Of a stretch of 64,000 nt of DNA, positions 1 through 11,822 are shown in pieces (position 1 is the stretch's first letter; each line of letters starts with the position of its first letter). The stretch is taken from contig CM075767.1 in assembly GCA_037974665.1 (NCBI GenBank), positions 2,296,501-2,360,500 on the forward strand, written 5' to 3'. Source of the stretch: Ehretia macrophylla. Its lineage: Eukaryota; Streptophyta; Magnoliopsida; Boraginales; Ehretiaceae. The notes under the pieces were generated by a model. That model searched no databases. It saw only the letters and a list, made by a program, of their open reading frames with translations, and had not been told where the DNA came from. Made by a program: the position numbers and the translations under genes.

Positions 1-507
1 TACTACTAATCACTTCTCTTCAGGGGAGGAAGAAGTCTTTCTTACCATTTCAATAGGATATGTATGAATGCCAGGATATCACAGTTATACACATGCCTTA
101 AACTATTATGCAAGCAAGTTTACAAAACAGTTTATTCAACAAAGTCACTCAAGCATGACAATCAAATCAAGCACAACATAATCAATTCAAATCACAACAC
201 AACCAATTCAAGACATTCCAATACACACATTACAAGCAATACTCCAAGTAAATAACAATTCATGAGGTCGATTCGATTCACGATGCCAATTCAATGCACA
301 ACTAGACACTCCACTTTTCTTGAGAAACATTTAACACATAACACATAACTATATCACATAGGTGCATACATTCAAGTCAAGACACACAATCTCACGTACA
401 AGCATACACTTTCAAGACACACTTAACAAGCACACATTAAAGGGTCACTACCCACCAGACCGAGGACCCTGTCCCGGCTTATGAGCTAAACAAGCTCTGA
501 TACCACC
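1..507 (-). repeat. E1 leader copy 1 (internal part, cut by window edge)
   Basis: Near-identical to 4778-5284. On the minus strand it begins two bases after the LTR with the primer site (494-505). Next comes a conserved leader motif (about 455-476, sense GGGACAGGGTCCTCGGTCTG), then AC-rich sequence and a GGTAAG donor-like motif near 40-46. The open frame at 64-255 is copied at 4841-5032, but the composition is that of low-complexity leader; I do not call it a gene. Confidence 0.8.
494..505 (-). promoter_or_regulatory. Primer binding site, E1 copy 1
   Basis: The minus strand reads TGGTATCAGAGC, the standard plant site complementary to the 3' end of initiator-Met tRNA. It lies two bases from the LTR edge at 508 and fixes the element's orientation as minus. 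Confidence 0.85.
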
Positions 508-3149
508 TGTAACACCCCGCTCCCTCTCGAGACCGGGAGTTCTATCAATCAATCTAATCACAACCCAAATCCAAATCCGGGAAAAATTTTAGGGAAAAAC
601 GGACGGAGTCTCCCCTGTTTCTAGGCAAAAATACAAACCTGCGACATCATATAAGTGGACTAATACCATGTCCAAACATTCAACCACCTCAAGGCCATCC
701 GAGCCTTGGTTCACAACAAGCAATCACAAGCAAATATACATTTCCAGTTTACAGACTAACCTACCTCATCACCTCTTTTACAAGTACATTCATGCTTGAC
801 AATTAAACCTTACTATCCTATTTCATAAGTTAGACTATCAAACCATTCTAACTCTTTTCATTTGGACATTACAAACATGCATTGAAGTTAAGCTATACTA
901 ACTAAATACATAAGCTAGCTTTTCAAATCACTTCAATAACCTAGTAGAACTTATATTACATTCTTTTAACATTAAATACATACAATACATGAAAGCATAC
1001 ATCTTTACAACTTCGACAACTCAAGCCACATAGGCACGCAAGACAACTCTTCAAGCACGAACTTTCATGAAATCACGATCTTTCCAGCTAACATGACATT
1101 TCCTGAAATGTGATGGTGAGGAGTGAGTATACACAACACGTATACTCAGTGAGGGCGAGACAGATATCGAGGTGGAGAGAAAGAAGATCGTGCAATGCAA
1201 ATAGGTACAGTTAAGCAATACAAACAATACAAAGACATTCAATATAAACAACAATACAATAAACAATTAAAGAAAGCATTAACACAACCAATCAAAGCTA
1301 TACCACACTTTGAAGGCTATGGTTCACTCGAGCGAGTAATGTACCGATCACGATTCCGATGACTTTAACGATCAATTCAGTTTGGAATACCCCGGAAGTA
1401 TCCATCAATTCTACGACCCAAATCTCCCTGGGAGGCAACCTAAGCGAGAAAGGGAATAGGACACGGAGCTAGGGCAACCAACACTGGCAACCCGAGGCTA
1501 CCTAGAGAGGCCCATCACACCGCCCTGACTCTATGCAATGCAAGACACGATACAAGCAATATACGAGCGATAGCACAACAATACAAATCAGTGGTAACAA
1601 ACGAGATATCAAGAACAACACTAACAAACATTAACAAAATTGATATACAAATTCATTCATAATCAACTATAACAAGCTTAACAAGCAATATCTAGCATTC
1701 TATAGGCACTATACTATAAAAACACACCAAAATCACAAAATGACCGCAACTTTCAAAACGCTACTAATTTCAAACGAGCCACGAGTTTTGGAAACCGACT
1801 TCCCCAATCCTCCTAGGTTACTATAAGGCACGTCTAAAGACCCCGAAACCCTACTTAACTCTACAATTCACGCAAAACCCCGATTTCCCCCTTTGCTCGT
1901 TTGAACTACAACTACCTCAACCGATTACCCATCAATGTCATAATTGCACCAAAAGTGCTTCCATGACGTACCTCAGCAATGCCTTCACGCAAATCGAGAA
2001 AATTCCAAACTTGACCGAAACGACCCCAACTTTCACTAAGCCTTATTTCTCCGTTTTTCCGTTACACAATCCAATTAAACCAAACATTTAGGTATTTTAG
2101 CATATCTAGCACCTTCCTACATCAACAGAACACGTAACGGAGCAACTTCATTGAAACGGGGGTTTACTATTTACAATTTACTATTCATTATACAATTTAT
2201 ATTTCAAATTCGATATTCAACTGCAGAAAATGTTAAAAAGCTATAAATACATGTTCTACGATTGCTAGAGAACATTCTTTAAGCCTCAAAACGATTAAAA
2301 TAACAATATACAGATAAATCCCAAAAATCAAAGTTAATACACCAAATATTCAAATGCGCAAATAAACATGAAACCCTCACCTTAGACGCTCCTAGACGCT
2401 AGGAAAACCTCGTAGGATGCCTCGGAAACCACCCCGCGCAAGCTCACACGAAACTTTGATGATTTGGCTTGAAATCTTTTTTTTCTTCTCTATGTATTTT
2501 CGGCCCTTCTTGTTTCTGTTTTCAGCTTCTTTTTTTTATTTATTTATTGCTATCTTAAGCTATTATAAAGATGACACAAGGTCAAATGGTCAAAGCTTTG
2601 GTCAATGCTCACTTAAGTTGGTCAATCTAGCTTTTTTTATGCATTTTAAGGCTAAAACAAGTAACATAAATCCAATTCCAGTTAAATACAACTTAAAACA
2701 CTAAAATTAAAACACTAAACACTAGTTTTCACTATTTGCTGAGGACTGGAAATCGTTTCCTAACTATCGCTCTCGATATGTTATGCACTTTGCGACAATA
2801 AAAGAATAACAATTAAATCTAAAAGAATTTAAGAAAATATATCATTTTTGAAAAGCATCATATTTTAAAATTTACTCCGGCTCGGAGCTACTTTTCATTT
2901 AATTGAGAACCGAGCTTTTAAGGTGCAAGAAAAATAAAACCGATTAACATAAATATGAAAGTAGTTGATATTCCGTTAAAATAATTAGCTCAAGTATTCT
3001 TCTAGTTATTTCTAAAAGAAATATGTAAATAAAGATACAAATAAATATTTAACTAAAAATAAACACAAATCCAATGCTAAAATTTAAGATGTCACTTAAT
3101 TAAATGCAATTAAATGCTTTTAAATGCATGCCGGGTTCGGGTTATCACA
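508..3149 (-). repeat. E1 LTR 1 (family A)
   Basis: 2,642 bp. On the plus strand it starts TGTAACACC and ends TATCACA; the sense direction is minus. In sense order it has a terminal GC-poor U3, a TATA-like stretch near 2565-2575 and a GGTGAGGG motif at about 2375-2382. A GCACTTTTGGTGC hairpin and the TAGTTCAAACGAGCAAAGGGG-type block follow (1880-1965). A TCCGG-loop hairpin lies at 1384-1403, and the GAGTATAC hairpin (1124-1148) stands next to an AG at 1103-1104. Almost identical to 5285-7952 apart from a missing block of about 26 bp near 1367. Confidence 0.85.
1124..1148 (-). other. Conserved GAGTATAC hairpin before an AG, E1 LTR 1
   Basis: 9-bp arms TGAGTATAC/GTATACTCA with a 7-base loop. 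In sense it is followed by CTCC, then ACATTTCAG ending at 1103. Counterparts: 5901-5925, 15247-15271, 22008-22032 and 46463-46487. Sequence-changed versions: 39203-39222, 42764-42783, 44015-44034, 53872-53891 and near 23081-23098. Confidence 0.7.
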
Positions 3150-3162
3150 TCCTTCCCCCCTT
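3150..3162 (-). promoter_or_regulatory. Polypurine tract of E1
   Basis: The minus strand reads AAGGGGGGAAGGA directly against the LTR edge, the expected place for the plus-strand DNA primer. A perfect hairpin (AATTGCG, loop, CGCAATT) lies just upstream in sense at 3168-3185. Confidence 0.75.
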
Positions 3163-3167
3163 AAAAC

Positions 3168-3185
3168 AATTGCGTTCTCGCAATT
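3168..3185 (-). other. Hairpin adjoining the polypurine tract, E1
   Basis: Inverted repeat with 7-bp arms, AATTGCG and CGCAATT, and a 4-base loop. The same structure stands at the same place in E3b (24986-25003) and, with one arm changed, in E4 (45780-45797), although their LTR ends differ. Function unknown. Confidence 0.6.
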
Positions 3186-4777
3186 CTTCTTCCAATAGAA
3201 CTCTGCATCATCTGAAATCCAACTCTGACCACTCTTCATTGGTTGCTGAGCAAGACACTAAATAAGAACGCTCGAAGAATACCTTACTAAGAAACCCCAA
3301 TAGTACTGACTGGAAACTCCAAAACAATAAGGCCAAATAAAGGCTTAATTGAAAATACTATCTTGAAATCCATATAAGAATTCCGCTGGTCAAGAATATT
3401 ACAAAAGAATTCCCCGCTAAGAGTGCCGAGAAGATGCCAATAAAGGCTAAAGCAAAGATACTGTAGATATTACCAATTCCACATATTATTAACAAGTAGA
3501 ATACCGAAGGAATATTCTATATACGAATCCTCTATAAAAGTCCAACAAGTATCAAATAAGGAAGTCAAAGGATGGCCAAAGTAGATTCAGCACATTTAAG
3601 ACCAAGCTCCAATACCTCATCGCCATTTGCCGAGTGCAAACTTTATATAACTTAACACCAAGGAAGCCTAAAGTACTCCACAACATACCGTAAGCAACAT
3701 AAGATAATAATTCTGAACAATATTCCAAGTGTAAGACTTCCAATAGTGCCAACAAGGAAAATACCAGTAGAATGCCCACTAAGAATTCCAAAGAATACCG
3801 TAAGTAGTGCTATACAATAAGTCCGATAGGAATTTCAATCATCAAATCAACTGAGGAATGCCAAGAAAAATACCCGAACAATGCTCCGGTAAGAATGTAG
3901 CCAAGTTTGCCCAATAAGTAAATGCTAAATAAATGGCCACTAAGGATCCATAGATAATACCATACAGTAAGTCTGATTGAGATTCCAATAACCAAGTCCA
4001 CCGAGAAATGCCATCAAAAGTTTCCAAAGAACACTCGTTAAGAAAACCAAAGAATGTTCCAGAGAACAACCAAATAGATTCCCAAATAAAAATCTTACTA
4101 GACATGAATGCCATAATAGAATCCCAACTAAAAGTATCAAGAACATACCAATAAACAATCTGAGGCAGAGTCTAAACAAGAATCCCAAGTATTGCTCAGG
4201 AAGATTCCAGACAAGAAATCCAGTCAATCATATTACAGAGGTTTCAAGGAAGTCTTTCAAAATATATAGCTCAAGAAGCATTAGAGGGAATGTTGTGCAG
4301 GTGCATCATATACTATTGAGGAGTTCCAATCACGATTGCCAATAAAATACCAAGAAAGACTAGAGCAAAGGTATTGTAGACAATATTATGCAGCAAGTCC
4401 AATAAGAGCTCCGATTGCCAAATCCGCTGAGAAATGTCCACAAGGAATACCCAAGTAGTACGCCTTACATAAACTGATCATTGTAAGCAGACTCAAATCA
4501 AAGTTCCCCATAAGAATGCAGAAAGAACACCAACGATTGATTAAAATCCCAACCAAGTCTCCAACAAAATGCCAATATAAAAATACTCGATGAATGCCCA
4601 ATAAAAAAGACATTAAGAAAACACTCCAAAGAATAATAATGTAGAACTCCAAAGGAAGTCATTTATACTAGGCATAGGAGATAACCTTAGAGGAATCCCA
4701 ATAAACAAACTCCAACTACCAAATAAAGGCTAGTCAAATACTGCTCATTCCCGTCAATCCACATAACTTGGAGGGCT
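3186..4777 (-). repeat. E1 internal filler: degenerate GG-punctuated repeat
   Basis: About 1.6 kb with no credible coding. The plus strand is a degenerate series of AAGAATNCC and CCAATAA-like words. On the minus strand this reads as TTGG, TATTCTT and GGAATTCTTA words spaced irregularly at about 9-17 bases. The minus-strand frames at 3552-4652 are low-complexity Leu/Ile/Gly/Phe products of this repeat and are not called as genes. E5 has the same kind of filler at about 55930-56191. Confidence 0.6.
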
Positions 4778-5284
4778 TACTACTAATCACTTCTCTTCAG
4801 GGGAGGAAGAAGTCTTTCTTACCATTTCAATAGGATATGTATGAATGCCAGGATATCACAGTTATACACATGCCTTAAACTATTATGCAAGCAAGTTTAC
4901 AAAACAGTTTATTCAACAAAGTCACTCAAGCATGACAATCAAATCAAGCACAACATAATCAATTCAAATCACAACACAACCAATTCAAGACATTCCAATA
5001 CACACAATACAAGCAATACTCCAAGTAAATAACAATTCATGAGGTCGATTCGATTCACGATACCAATTCAATGCACAACTAGACACTCCACTTTTCTTGA
5101 GAAACATTTAACACATAATACATAACTATATCACATAGGTGCATACATTCAAGTCAAGACACACAATCTCACGTACAAGCATACACTTTCAAGACACACT
5201 TAACAAGCACACATTAAAGGGTCACTACCCACCAGACCGAGGACCCTGTCCCAGCTTATGAGCTAAACAAGCTCTGATACCACC
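4778..5284 (-). repeat. E1 leader copy 2
   Basis: Near-identical copy of 1-507, lying between the filler and the LTR at 5285. It includes the primer site at 5271-5282 and the conserved leader motif near 5233-5253. A GGTAAG word on the minus strand lies near 4818-4824. Confidence 0.8.
5271..5282 (-). promoter_or_regulatory. Primer binding site, E1 copy 2
   Basis: Minus strand TGGTATCAGAGC, two bases from the LTR edge at 5285; plant initiator-Met tRNA type. Confidence 0.85.
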
Positions 5285-7952
5285 TGTAACACCCCGCTCC
5301 CTCTCGAGACCGGGAGTTCTATCAATCAATCTAATCACAACCCAAATCCAAACCTGGGCAAAATTTTAGGGAAAAACGGACGGAGTCTCCCCTGTTTCTA
5401 GGCAAAAATACAAACCTGCGACATCATATAAGTGGACCAATACCATGTCCAAACATTCAACCACCTCAAGGCCATCCGAGCCTTGGTTCACAACAAGCAA
5501 TCACAAGCAAATATACATTTCCAGTTTACAGACTAACCTACCTCATCACCTCTTTTACAAGTACATTCATGCTTGACAATTAAACCTTACTATCCTATTT
5601 CATAAGTTAGACTATCAAACCATTCTAACTCTTTTCATTTGGACATTACAAACATGCATTGAAGTTAAGCTATACTAACTAAATACATAAGCTAGCTTTT
5701 CAAATCACTTCAATAACCTATTAGAACTTATATTACATTCTTTTAATATTAAATACATACAATACATGAAAGCATACATCTTTACAACTTCGACAACTCA
5801 AGCCACATAGGCACGCAAGACAACTCTTCAAGCACGAACTTTCATGAAATCACGATCTTTCCAGCTAACATGACATTTCCTGAAATGTGATGGTAAGGAG
5901 TGAGTATACACAACACGTATACTCAGTGAGGGCGAGACAGATATCGAGGTGGAGAGAAAGAAGATCGTGCAATGGAAATAGGTACAGTAAGCAATACAAA
6001 CAATACAAAGACATTCAATATAAACAACAATACAATAAACAATTAAAGAAAGCATTAACACAACCAATCAAAGCTATACCACACTTTGAAGGCTATGGTT
6101 CACTCGAGCGAGTAATGTACCGATCACGATTCCGATGACTTTAACGATGACGCGCCGGCTCAACCACCTTATAACTTCAGTTTGGAATACCCCGGAAGTA
6201 TCCATCAATTCTACGACCCAAATCTCCCTGGGAGGCAACCCAAGCGAGAAAGGGAATAGGACACGGAGCTAGGGCAACCAACACTGGCAACCCGAGGCTA
6301 CCCAGAGAGGCCCATCACACCGCCCTGACTCTATGCAATGCAAGACACGATACAAGCAATATACGAGCGATAGCACAACAATACAAATCAGTGGCAACAA
6401 ACGAGATATCAAGAACAACACTAACAAACATTAACAAAATTGATATACAAATTCATTCATAATCAACTCTAACAAGCTTAACAAGCAATATCTAGCATTC
6501 TATAGGCACTATACTATAAAAACACACCAAAATCACAAAATGACCCCAACTTTTAAAACGCTACTACTTTCAAACGAGCCACGAGTTTTGGAAACCGACT
6601 TCACCAATCCTCCTAGGTCACTATAAGGCACGTCTAAAGACCCCGAAACCCTACTTAACCCTACAATTCACGCAAAGCCCCAATTTTCCCCTTTGCTCGT
6701 TTGAACTACAACTACCTCAACCGATTACCCAACCAATGTCATAATTGCACCAAAAGTGCTTCCATGACGTACCTCAGCAATGCCTTCACGCAAATCGAGA
6801 AAATTCCAAACTTGACCGAAACGACCCCAAATTTCACTAAGCCTTATTTCTCCGTTTTTCAATTACACAATCCAATTAAACCATACATTTAGGCATTTTA
6901 GCATATCTAGCACCTTCCTACATCAACAAAACACGTAACGGAGCAACTTCATCGAAACGGGGGTTTACTATTCATAATTTACTATTCATTATACAATTTA
7001 TATTTCAAATTCGATATTCAACTGCAGAAAATGTTAAAAAGCTATAAATACATGTTCTACGATTGCTAGAGAACATTCTTTAAGCCTCAAAACGATTAAA
7101 ATAACAATATATGCATAAATCCCAAAAATCCAAGTTAATACACAAAATATTCAAATGCGCAAATAAACATGAAACCATCACCTTAGACGCTCCTAGACGC
7201 TAGGTAAACCTCGTAGGATGCCTCGGAAACCACCCCGCGCAAGCTCACGCGAATCTTTAATGATTTGGCTTGAAATCTTTTTTTTTCTTCTCTATGTATT
7301 TTCGGCCCTTCTTGTTTCTGTTTTCAGCTTCTTTTATTTATTTATTTATTGCTATCTTAAGCTATTATAAAGATGACACAAGGTCAAATGGTCAAAGCTT
7401 TGGTCAATGCTCACTTAAGTTGGTCAATCTAGCTTATTTTATGCATTTTAAGGCTAAAACAAGTAACATAAATCCAATTCCAGTTAAATACAACTTAAAA
7501 CACTAAAATTAAAACACTAAAAACTAGTTTTCACTATTTGCTGAGGACTGGAAATCGTTTCCTAACTATCGCTCTCGATATGCTATGTACTTTGCAACAA
7601 TAAAAGAATAACAATTAAATCTCAAAGAATTTAAGAAAATATATCATTTTTGAAAAGCATCATAGTTTAAAATTTACTCCGGCACAGAGCTACTTTTCAT
7701 TTAATTGAGAACTGAGCTTTTAAGGTGCAAGAAAAATAAAATCGATTAACATAAATATGAAAAGTAGTTGATATTCTGTTAAAATAATTAGCTCAAGTAT
7801 TCTTCTAGTTATTTCTAAAAGAAATATGAAAATAAAGCTACAAATAAATATTTAACTAAAAATAAACACAAATCCAATGCTAACATTTAAGATGTCACTT
7901 AATTAAATGCAGTTAAATGCTTTTAAATGCATGCCGGGTTCGGGTTATCACA
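5285..7952 (-). repeat. E1 LTR 2 (family A)
   Basis: 2,668 bp, the sense 5' LTR of the complete unit. It has the same motif order as LTR 1 and keeps the block of about 26 bp (near 6149-6175) that LTR 1 lacks. The GAGTATAC hairpin is at 5901-5925 with the AG at 5880-5881. The plus-strand frame 5887-6138 and the minus-strand frame 5828-6067 cross this structured region and are not credible genes. Confidence 0.85.
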
Positions 7953-8539
7953 TCTTTCCACTTTGTCTTGGGCATGTCCGGGATTACCTACCGGTTGATT
8001 ACCCCCTTGTCTCTGTTCTTCTAACACTTGTGTTATTCTGTTTATTGTTGTAGCCATACTTGCCATTACCTACTCATTGCTCGGCTGTTGTCCCAATTCT
8101 ATTTGCTAAGCATTCCGACCTCTAGTTTGTTGGCGGGGTTCTATTGCAAATAACTAGAATAGAAAAGTGTTATGACAAATATACAAATAGTTCATAGATA
8201 TAACACACAAGAATTTCATACAAGGCACCTTGTTCATAAAAGTCACATACAAGGCACTTAACATGCAATACACTCTAGACTTTTCATATGCACACAATAT
8301 CATGCAATTGACACTTCATTTTCTTATATTCATGCTAGCATACAGTCACGACCCCAATTTTCAATCACTACAACAGTCTCTGATAACAAAGAAATAGAAT
8401 AATATCCAAGCTTACAAAGCATCGAACAACCTGGGATTGTGATGCCACGGGCTTAAGAAGATCACACCTCCTAAGTCCGCTAAGGTACACTTCATTAGCC
8501 CTTGCACTAATATCCATGAAACAATATATATCCAACCAT
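7953..8539 (-). mobile_element. E0: old Gypsy-type element, gag start and leader fragment
   Basis: Reading on the minus strand from 8539 to 7953 gives a leader, then the first part of a Gag. The rest is cut off by E1. A degenerate primer-site-like word lies at about 8376-8388, some 150 bases from the best LTR start at 8540, so the stretch 8390-8539 is unexplained and may contain a small insertion. The relationship to E4 is judged from the Gag start and the LTR style. Confidence 0.55.
7958..8130 (-). pseudogene. Gag N-terminal fragment of E0 (Gypsy)
   Basis: A minus-strand frame gives a peptide that begins MATTINRITQVLEEQR and continues with Gly, Asn, Gln and Pro-rich sequence. This resembles the start of the E4 Gag, where MATMTTAVDRITQVL is seen around 52,910-52,860. 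It is a fossil, truncated by the E1 boundary. The likely lineage is a Tekay/Del-like chromovirus, inferred from the E4 match only. Confidence 0.5.
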
Positions 8540-9438
8540 TGTAGCACCTCAAATGCAAGCCTGGACCCAACAAACGGACATAGTCCCCTCTGTATCGTGG
8601 ACTAACCATGTACCTACACGTAGAAGAACCCAGCCGTATATAACATTACCACTCTCATATGACATGAAAATAAAGTCTTCCAACTTCCTAAGATAGACAA
8701 TGTGCTAAAAAATCAAAGGTACTACATCAAGCCATTAATGCTACTACCCAAATACATTCAAGACTATACAACAACAAGTTCTCGCAACAACTCTTTAATA
8801 CCCAAGAATACATCTCCATAATAATCCTCTAAGTACATCATAATCTACATAATCCACAAATGATAAAAACATCATCCAACGCAAGATAACAAGGAATTCA
8901 CCTCCAATCTCCTTCAAGCTCTAACTTGGCTCCACCTGAAATGTGTTATGAAATGGGGTGAGTTTACTCAAAGTCAGCAAGAGGGGAGGGGGGCCAATGC
9001 ACAGGGGGCTTTGGAAAACATTTTAACTTTGAAATCTCCTTTTAAAATCATGGCATAACAAAATAACATTCAACAAGTATAAACAACTTGGGTAATATAA
9101 GATAAGTAAATACTTAAAATAAGGAATAAGCATCACGTATAAATGGTGCGAGAAATGCAAAGTAAATAAGCACATACGCTTTTAATCCTTATACTCGTTC
9201 TGTTGATGCCATTTACCCATGCACCGTATCACGAACCCTACCCATGCACCAAATGCATTCCGAAAATACACCAACCTAGATCCACACCCATAAACATCAT
9301 CCGATGATGTAGGATAGGGGATAGAACATGATAGTCATATTTGAAACCCGACAAGCCCAATACCACCCAGGGTGACACAACCCTATCATGCCACATAATA
9401 TTTAACATTTAACCACATTCATGCATTCACATAGTCAC

Positions 9439-9443
9439 GCATT
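9439..9443. repeat. Target-site duplication of E2 (left)
   Basis: GCATT at 9439-9443 and 37176-37180 flank E2 exactly at its TG...CA ends. Confidence 0.8.
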
Positions 9444-11822
9444 TGAAAGGGAAGCAAGCCAACACATATCGATATCATGTCTAAGCATATATCATGGTTG
9501 GATTCAAGATCTAGAAAGTTATGCATGGATACAAAGCTATGGCCAAAACTAGGCAATGCATATTTCAAAACTTTCTAGCAAAGATCAACATGCATTCTTT
9601 CACATATGTCCATAAACTAACAAGCTAACATTATATATCTACTATATGTAATGAAATAACAAGGTCCTTAGGTATACCTTTCGTAAACAATTTTGTTGAT
9701 GGTGTGGCTTGAACTTGGAGCAATGGAGTCTTTCTAACTTGAAGGGTCTAGTTGGTCAACAAGCATCCAAAGTCCACCATTCACTTGAAGACAAATATGT
9801 GCTAGTATATCTTCTAAGTGTTAAGCTATGTGTATGTGGTATATTATCAAAATGCAAAAGCTCCTCAAATTTCTTACAATGGCCAAGAATCACCAAGCAA
9901 GAGGAAGAATATGATATTTCTCTCTCCTCAATTGCCTTGGCCGAATTGTGTGTCTTTGCATGAGAGAGGTTGTCATCTTTTAATCAAATAATATATTAAC
10001 AATATCAAAAAGTGTAACCAACCACAAACCCTAACTTTTCTTGATAATGCATGCATATCATAGGATCACAATCATTGCAATTTGATGGCAAGATGAATGT
10101 CTTCTCTCTCCTCTTCCTCTTGGCTGAAAATCTTAGTGGAAAGAGAGAGAAGATTGTCATCTTTTATATATTATATGATAACTTATTATTTAATTGCTTT
10201 TATGCGTTCAAGAGCCAATCAAACCATTTCTCTTCCTTGCTTCAATCAACCAAGCCATGCATAGCCTTCGATTGTAATCATTACAATCCAAGGCACACCG
10301 TTTTCTCTCTCATGACACTTGGCAAAAAGGTTCTATCATCAAAAGCAATGGACAATATTCTTTTGTTGTTATTCAAAAGTCAATCTCATCCATCCAATTC
10401 AAATTCAAATGACTTGGATTGATAACATGGATGATCCTACGTTTCACATGCCACATGTCAATCCCTTATCATTAATTTGCCTTTTTTATTTGATGATTAG
10501 GATGATGACGTGGCATTTGACAAATTACATCATCATTACACATAAACATATATAAACACCTATATATATATTCCAATTCTAATCTCTATTAGAATAAATA
10601 TATTGAAACAACTTTTTCAATAATTGCAGTTTGGCCCAAAAGTTTTGGTAATTACAATTTGACCCAAAAACTTTCCAAAATTATACTTTTTGCCCAAATA
10701 CCAATATTGATGACTCTTAACACCTTAAAGCCATCCATCACATTATACAAGCTCCCGGTGAACTTATTCATGATACTTATTAGTGTGTGACCTTCTAGAT
10801 TCATAATCGCGAACCGATGAGGGACTTGATAAACCTCCTTATCTATTTCAGAAATGTCTCCGTCATTTACCGAAATACCCTCATGCTCATGAGTGACGCA
10901 CTAGCAATGAATGTATCATAGAATATAAAGATAATGAAGACGACGTCTTTCATGAATCCATTTAACCGTCGAGAATTAGCGTGCAGTCCGATCCTTCTGT
11001 TACAAGTGCCCCGATCGGGAAAGGACCATGAAATGGTTAAGCCCACATCCGATACTATGTATAAATCTAAATCGGTGAAACGAGATATTATTACCATGGA
11101 AAAACCCATTTCCATCACTTTATACTTGCCTTGGCCAAGGACTTGCTCGTTTATCAACCGATCTCAAATATCATAGGACATCGCCTCACGTCAAAGGTTA
11201 ACAGATCCTATCTTGACAGTTACCTGTCGGTTCATACCACAAGACTAAAACACGAAAGGTCTTAACCTATCTTATGGAAGACGGGTATTGTCCAGACGCA
11301 GTATTTAGCCCCTAATATAACCGGCAGCCGTAATCTCTCAAGTTTGAGGATTAATGTGCACAATTCTTAACTAAATAGTAAACCATTAACCTGAAATCAT
11401 GTAGTTCACTATTTATTGTCACATTCAATGATCCGTACACAGACGATCACTCATATGTTTATTAGTCCACATCACCATGTTGTTTTGGCATTTTGCACAC
11501 CATCATTTATCGTTAACATCACCATGTTAATCATAGGTAATAACATATGATAACCCGTACTCGATTATTCTAGCCCTGATCGAATAATCTAAAAGGCTAT
11601 GAATTGTTTCATAATTCTTATCATATCGAAGAGAAAGTGCGAAATATCCTAAACCCTTTTTAGAACATTTCTCTTCTCGGATAAACATTAGGGACATATT
11701 CATATCGAAGCAGAGAATATGAATATCCTACAAATCACATAGTGTATAAAACACATAAGCATATTCTTATTAAACCCTAATAAGGTAATCTCAAACTTTA
11801 GCATTAGGGCATATCTCCAATA
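9444..11822 (-). repeat. E2 3' LTR (Copia type)
   Basis: 2,379 bp. It matches the scattered pieces of the 5' LTR (19257-19943, 28216-28288, 35668-37175) and E7 (56192-58660). It contains a three-unit repeat of about 28 bp around 10626-10702 (sense GGGCCAAATTG-like words) and GTATACC next to AAAG near 9672-9682, donor-like in sense. Frames at 9709-9963, 10051-10555 and 10867-11176 are LTR sequence, not genes. Confidence 0.8.

Larger units (their letters stand above)
1..7952 (-). mobile_element. E1: tandem, coding-free Gypsy-type LTR element (family A)
   Basis: Two LTRs of about 2.65 kb (508-3149 and 5285-7952) alternate with internal sequence. Position 1 repeats at 4778, so the unit period is 4,777 bp. 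Read on the minus strand, each LTR runs from TGTGATAACCC to GGTGTTACA. The primer site TGGTATCAGAGC follows the upstream LTR and a G-rich polypurine tract precedes the next one. No gag or pol coding is visible, so the element looks non-autonomous (LARD-like). By eye the LTRs differ at few sites plus one indel of about 26 bp, so the element is fairly young. The left end lies outside the window. The right end touches a gag fragment of E0 at 7953, which suggests E1 inserted there; the matching target duplication cannot be seen. Confidence 0.85.

Noticed and set aside
494-505. tRNA gene
   Set aside because: TGGTATCAGAGC and its copies are primer binding sites; no cloverleaf can be drawn around any of them.
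3552-4652. Overlapping minus-strand frames giving Leu/Ile/Phe-rich, membrane-like peptides
   Set aside because: They arise from the degenerate TTGG/ATTCTT repeat of E1. Several frames are open at once, and there is no family match or start context.
9709-10555. Small plus-strand frames that could be host genes
   Set aside because: The sequence is the E2 LTR and is repeated at 19257-19943 and 35668 onward without frame conservation.
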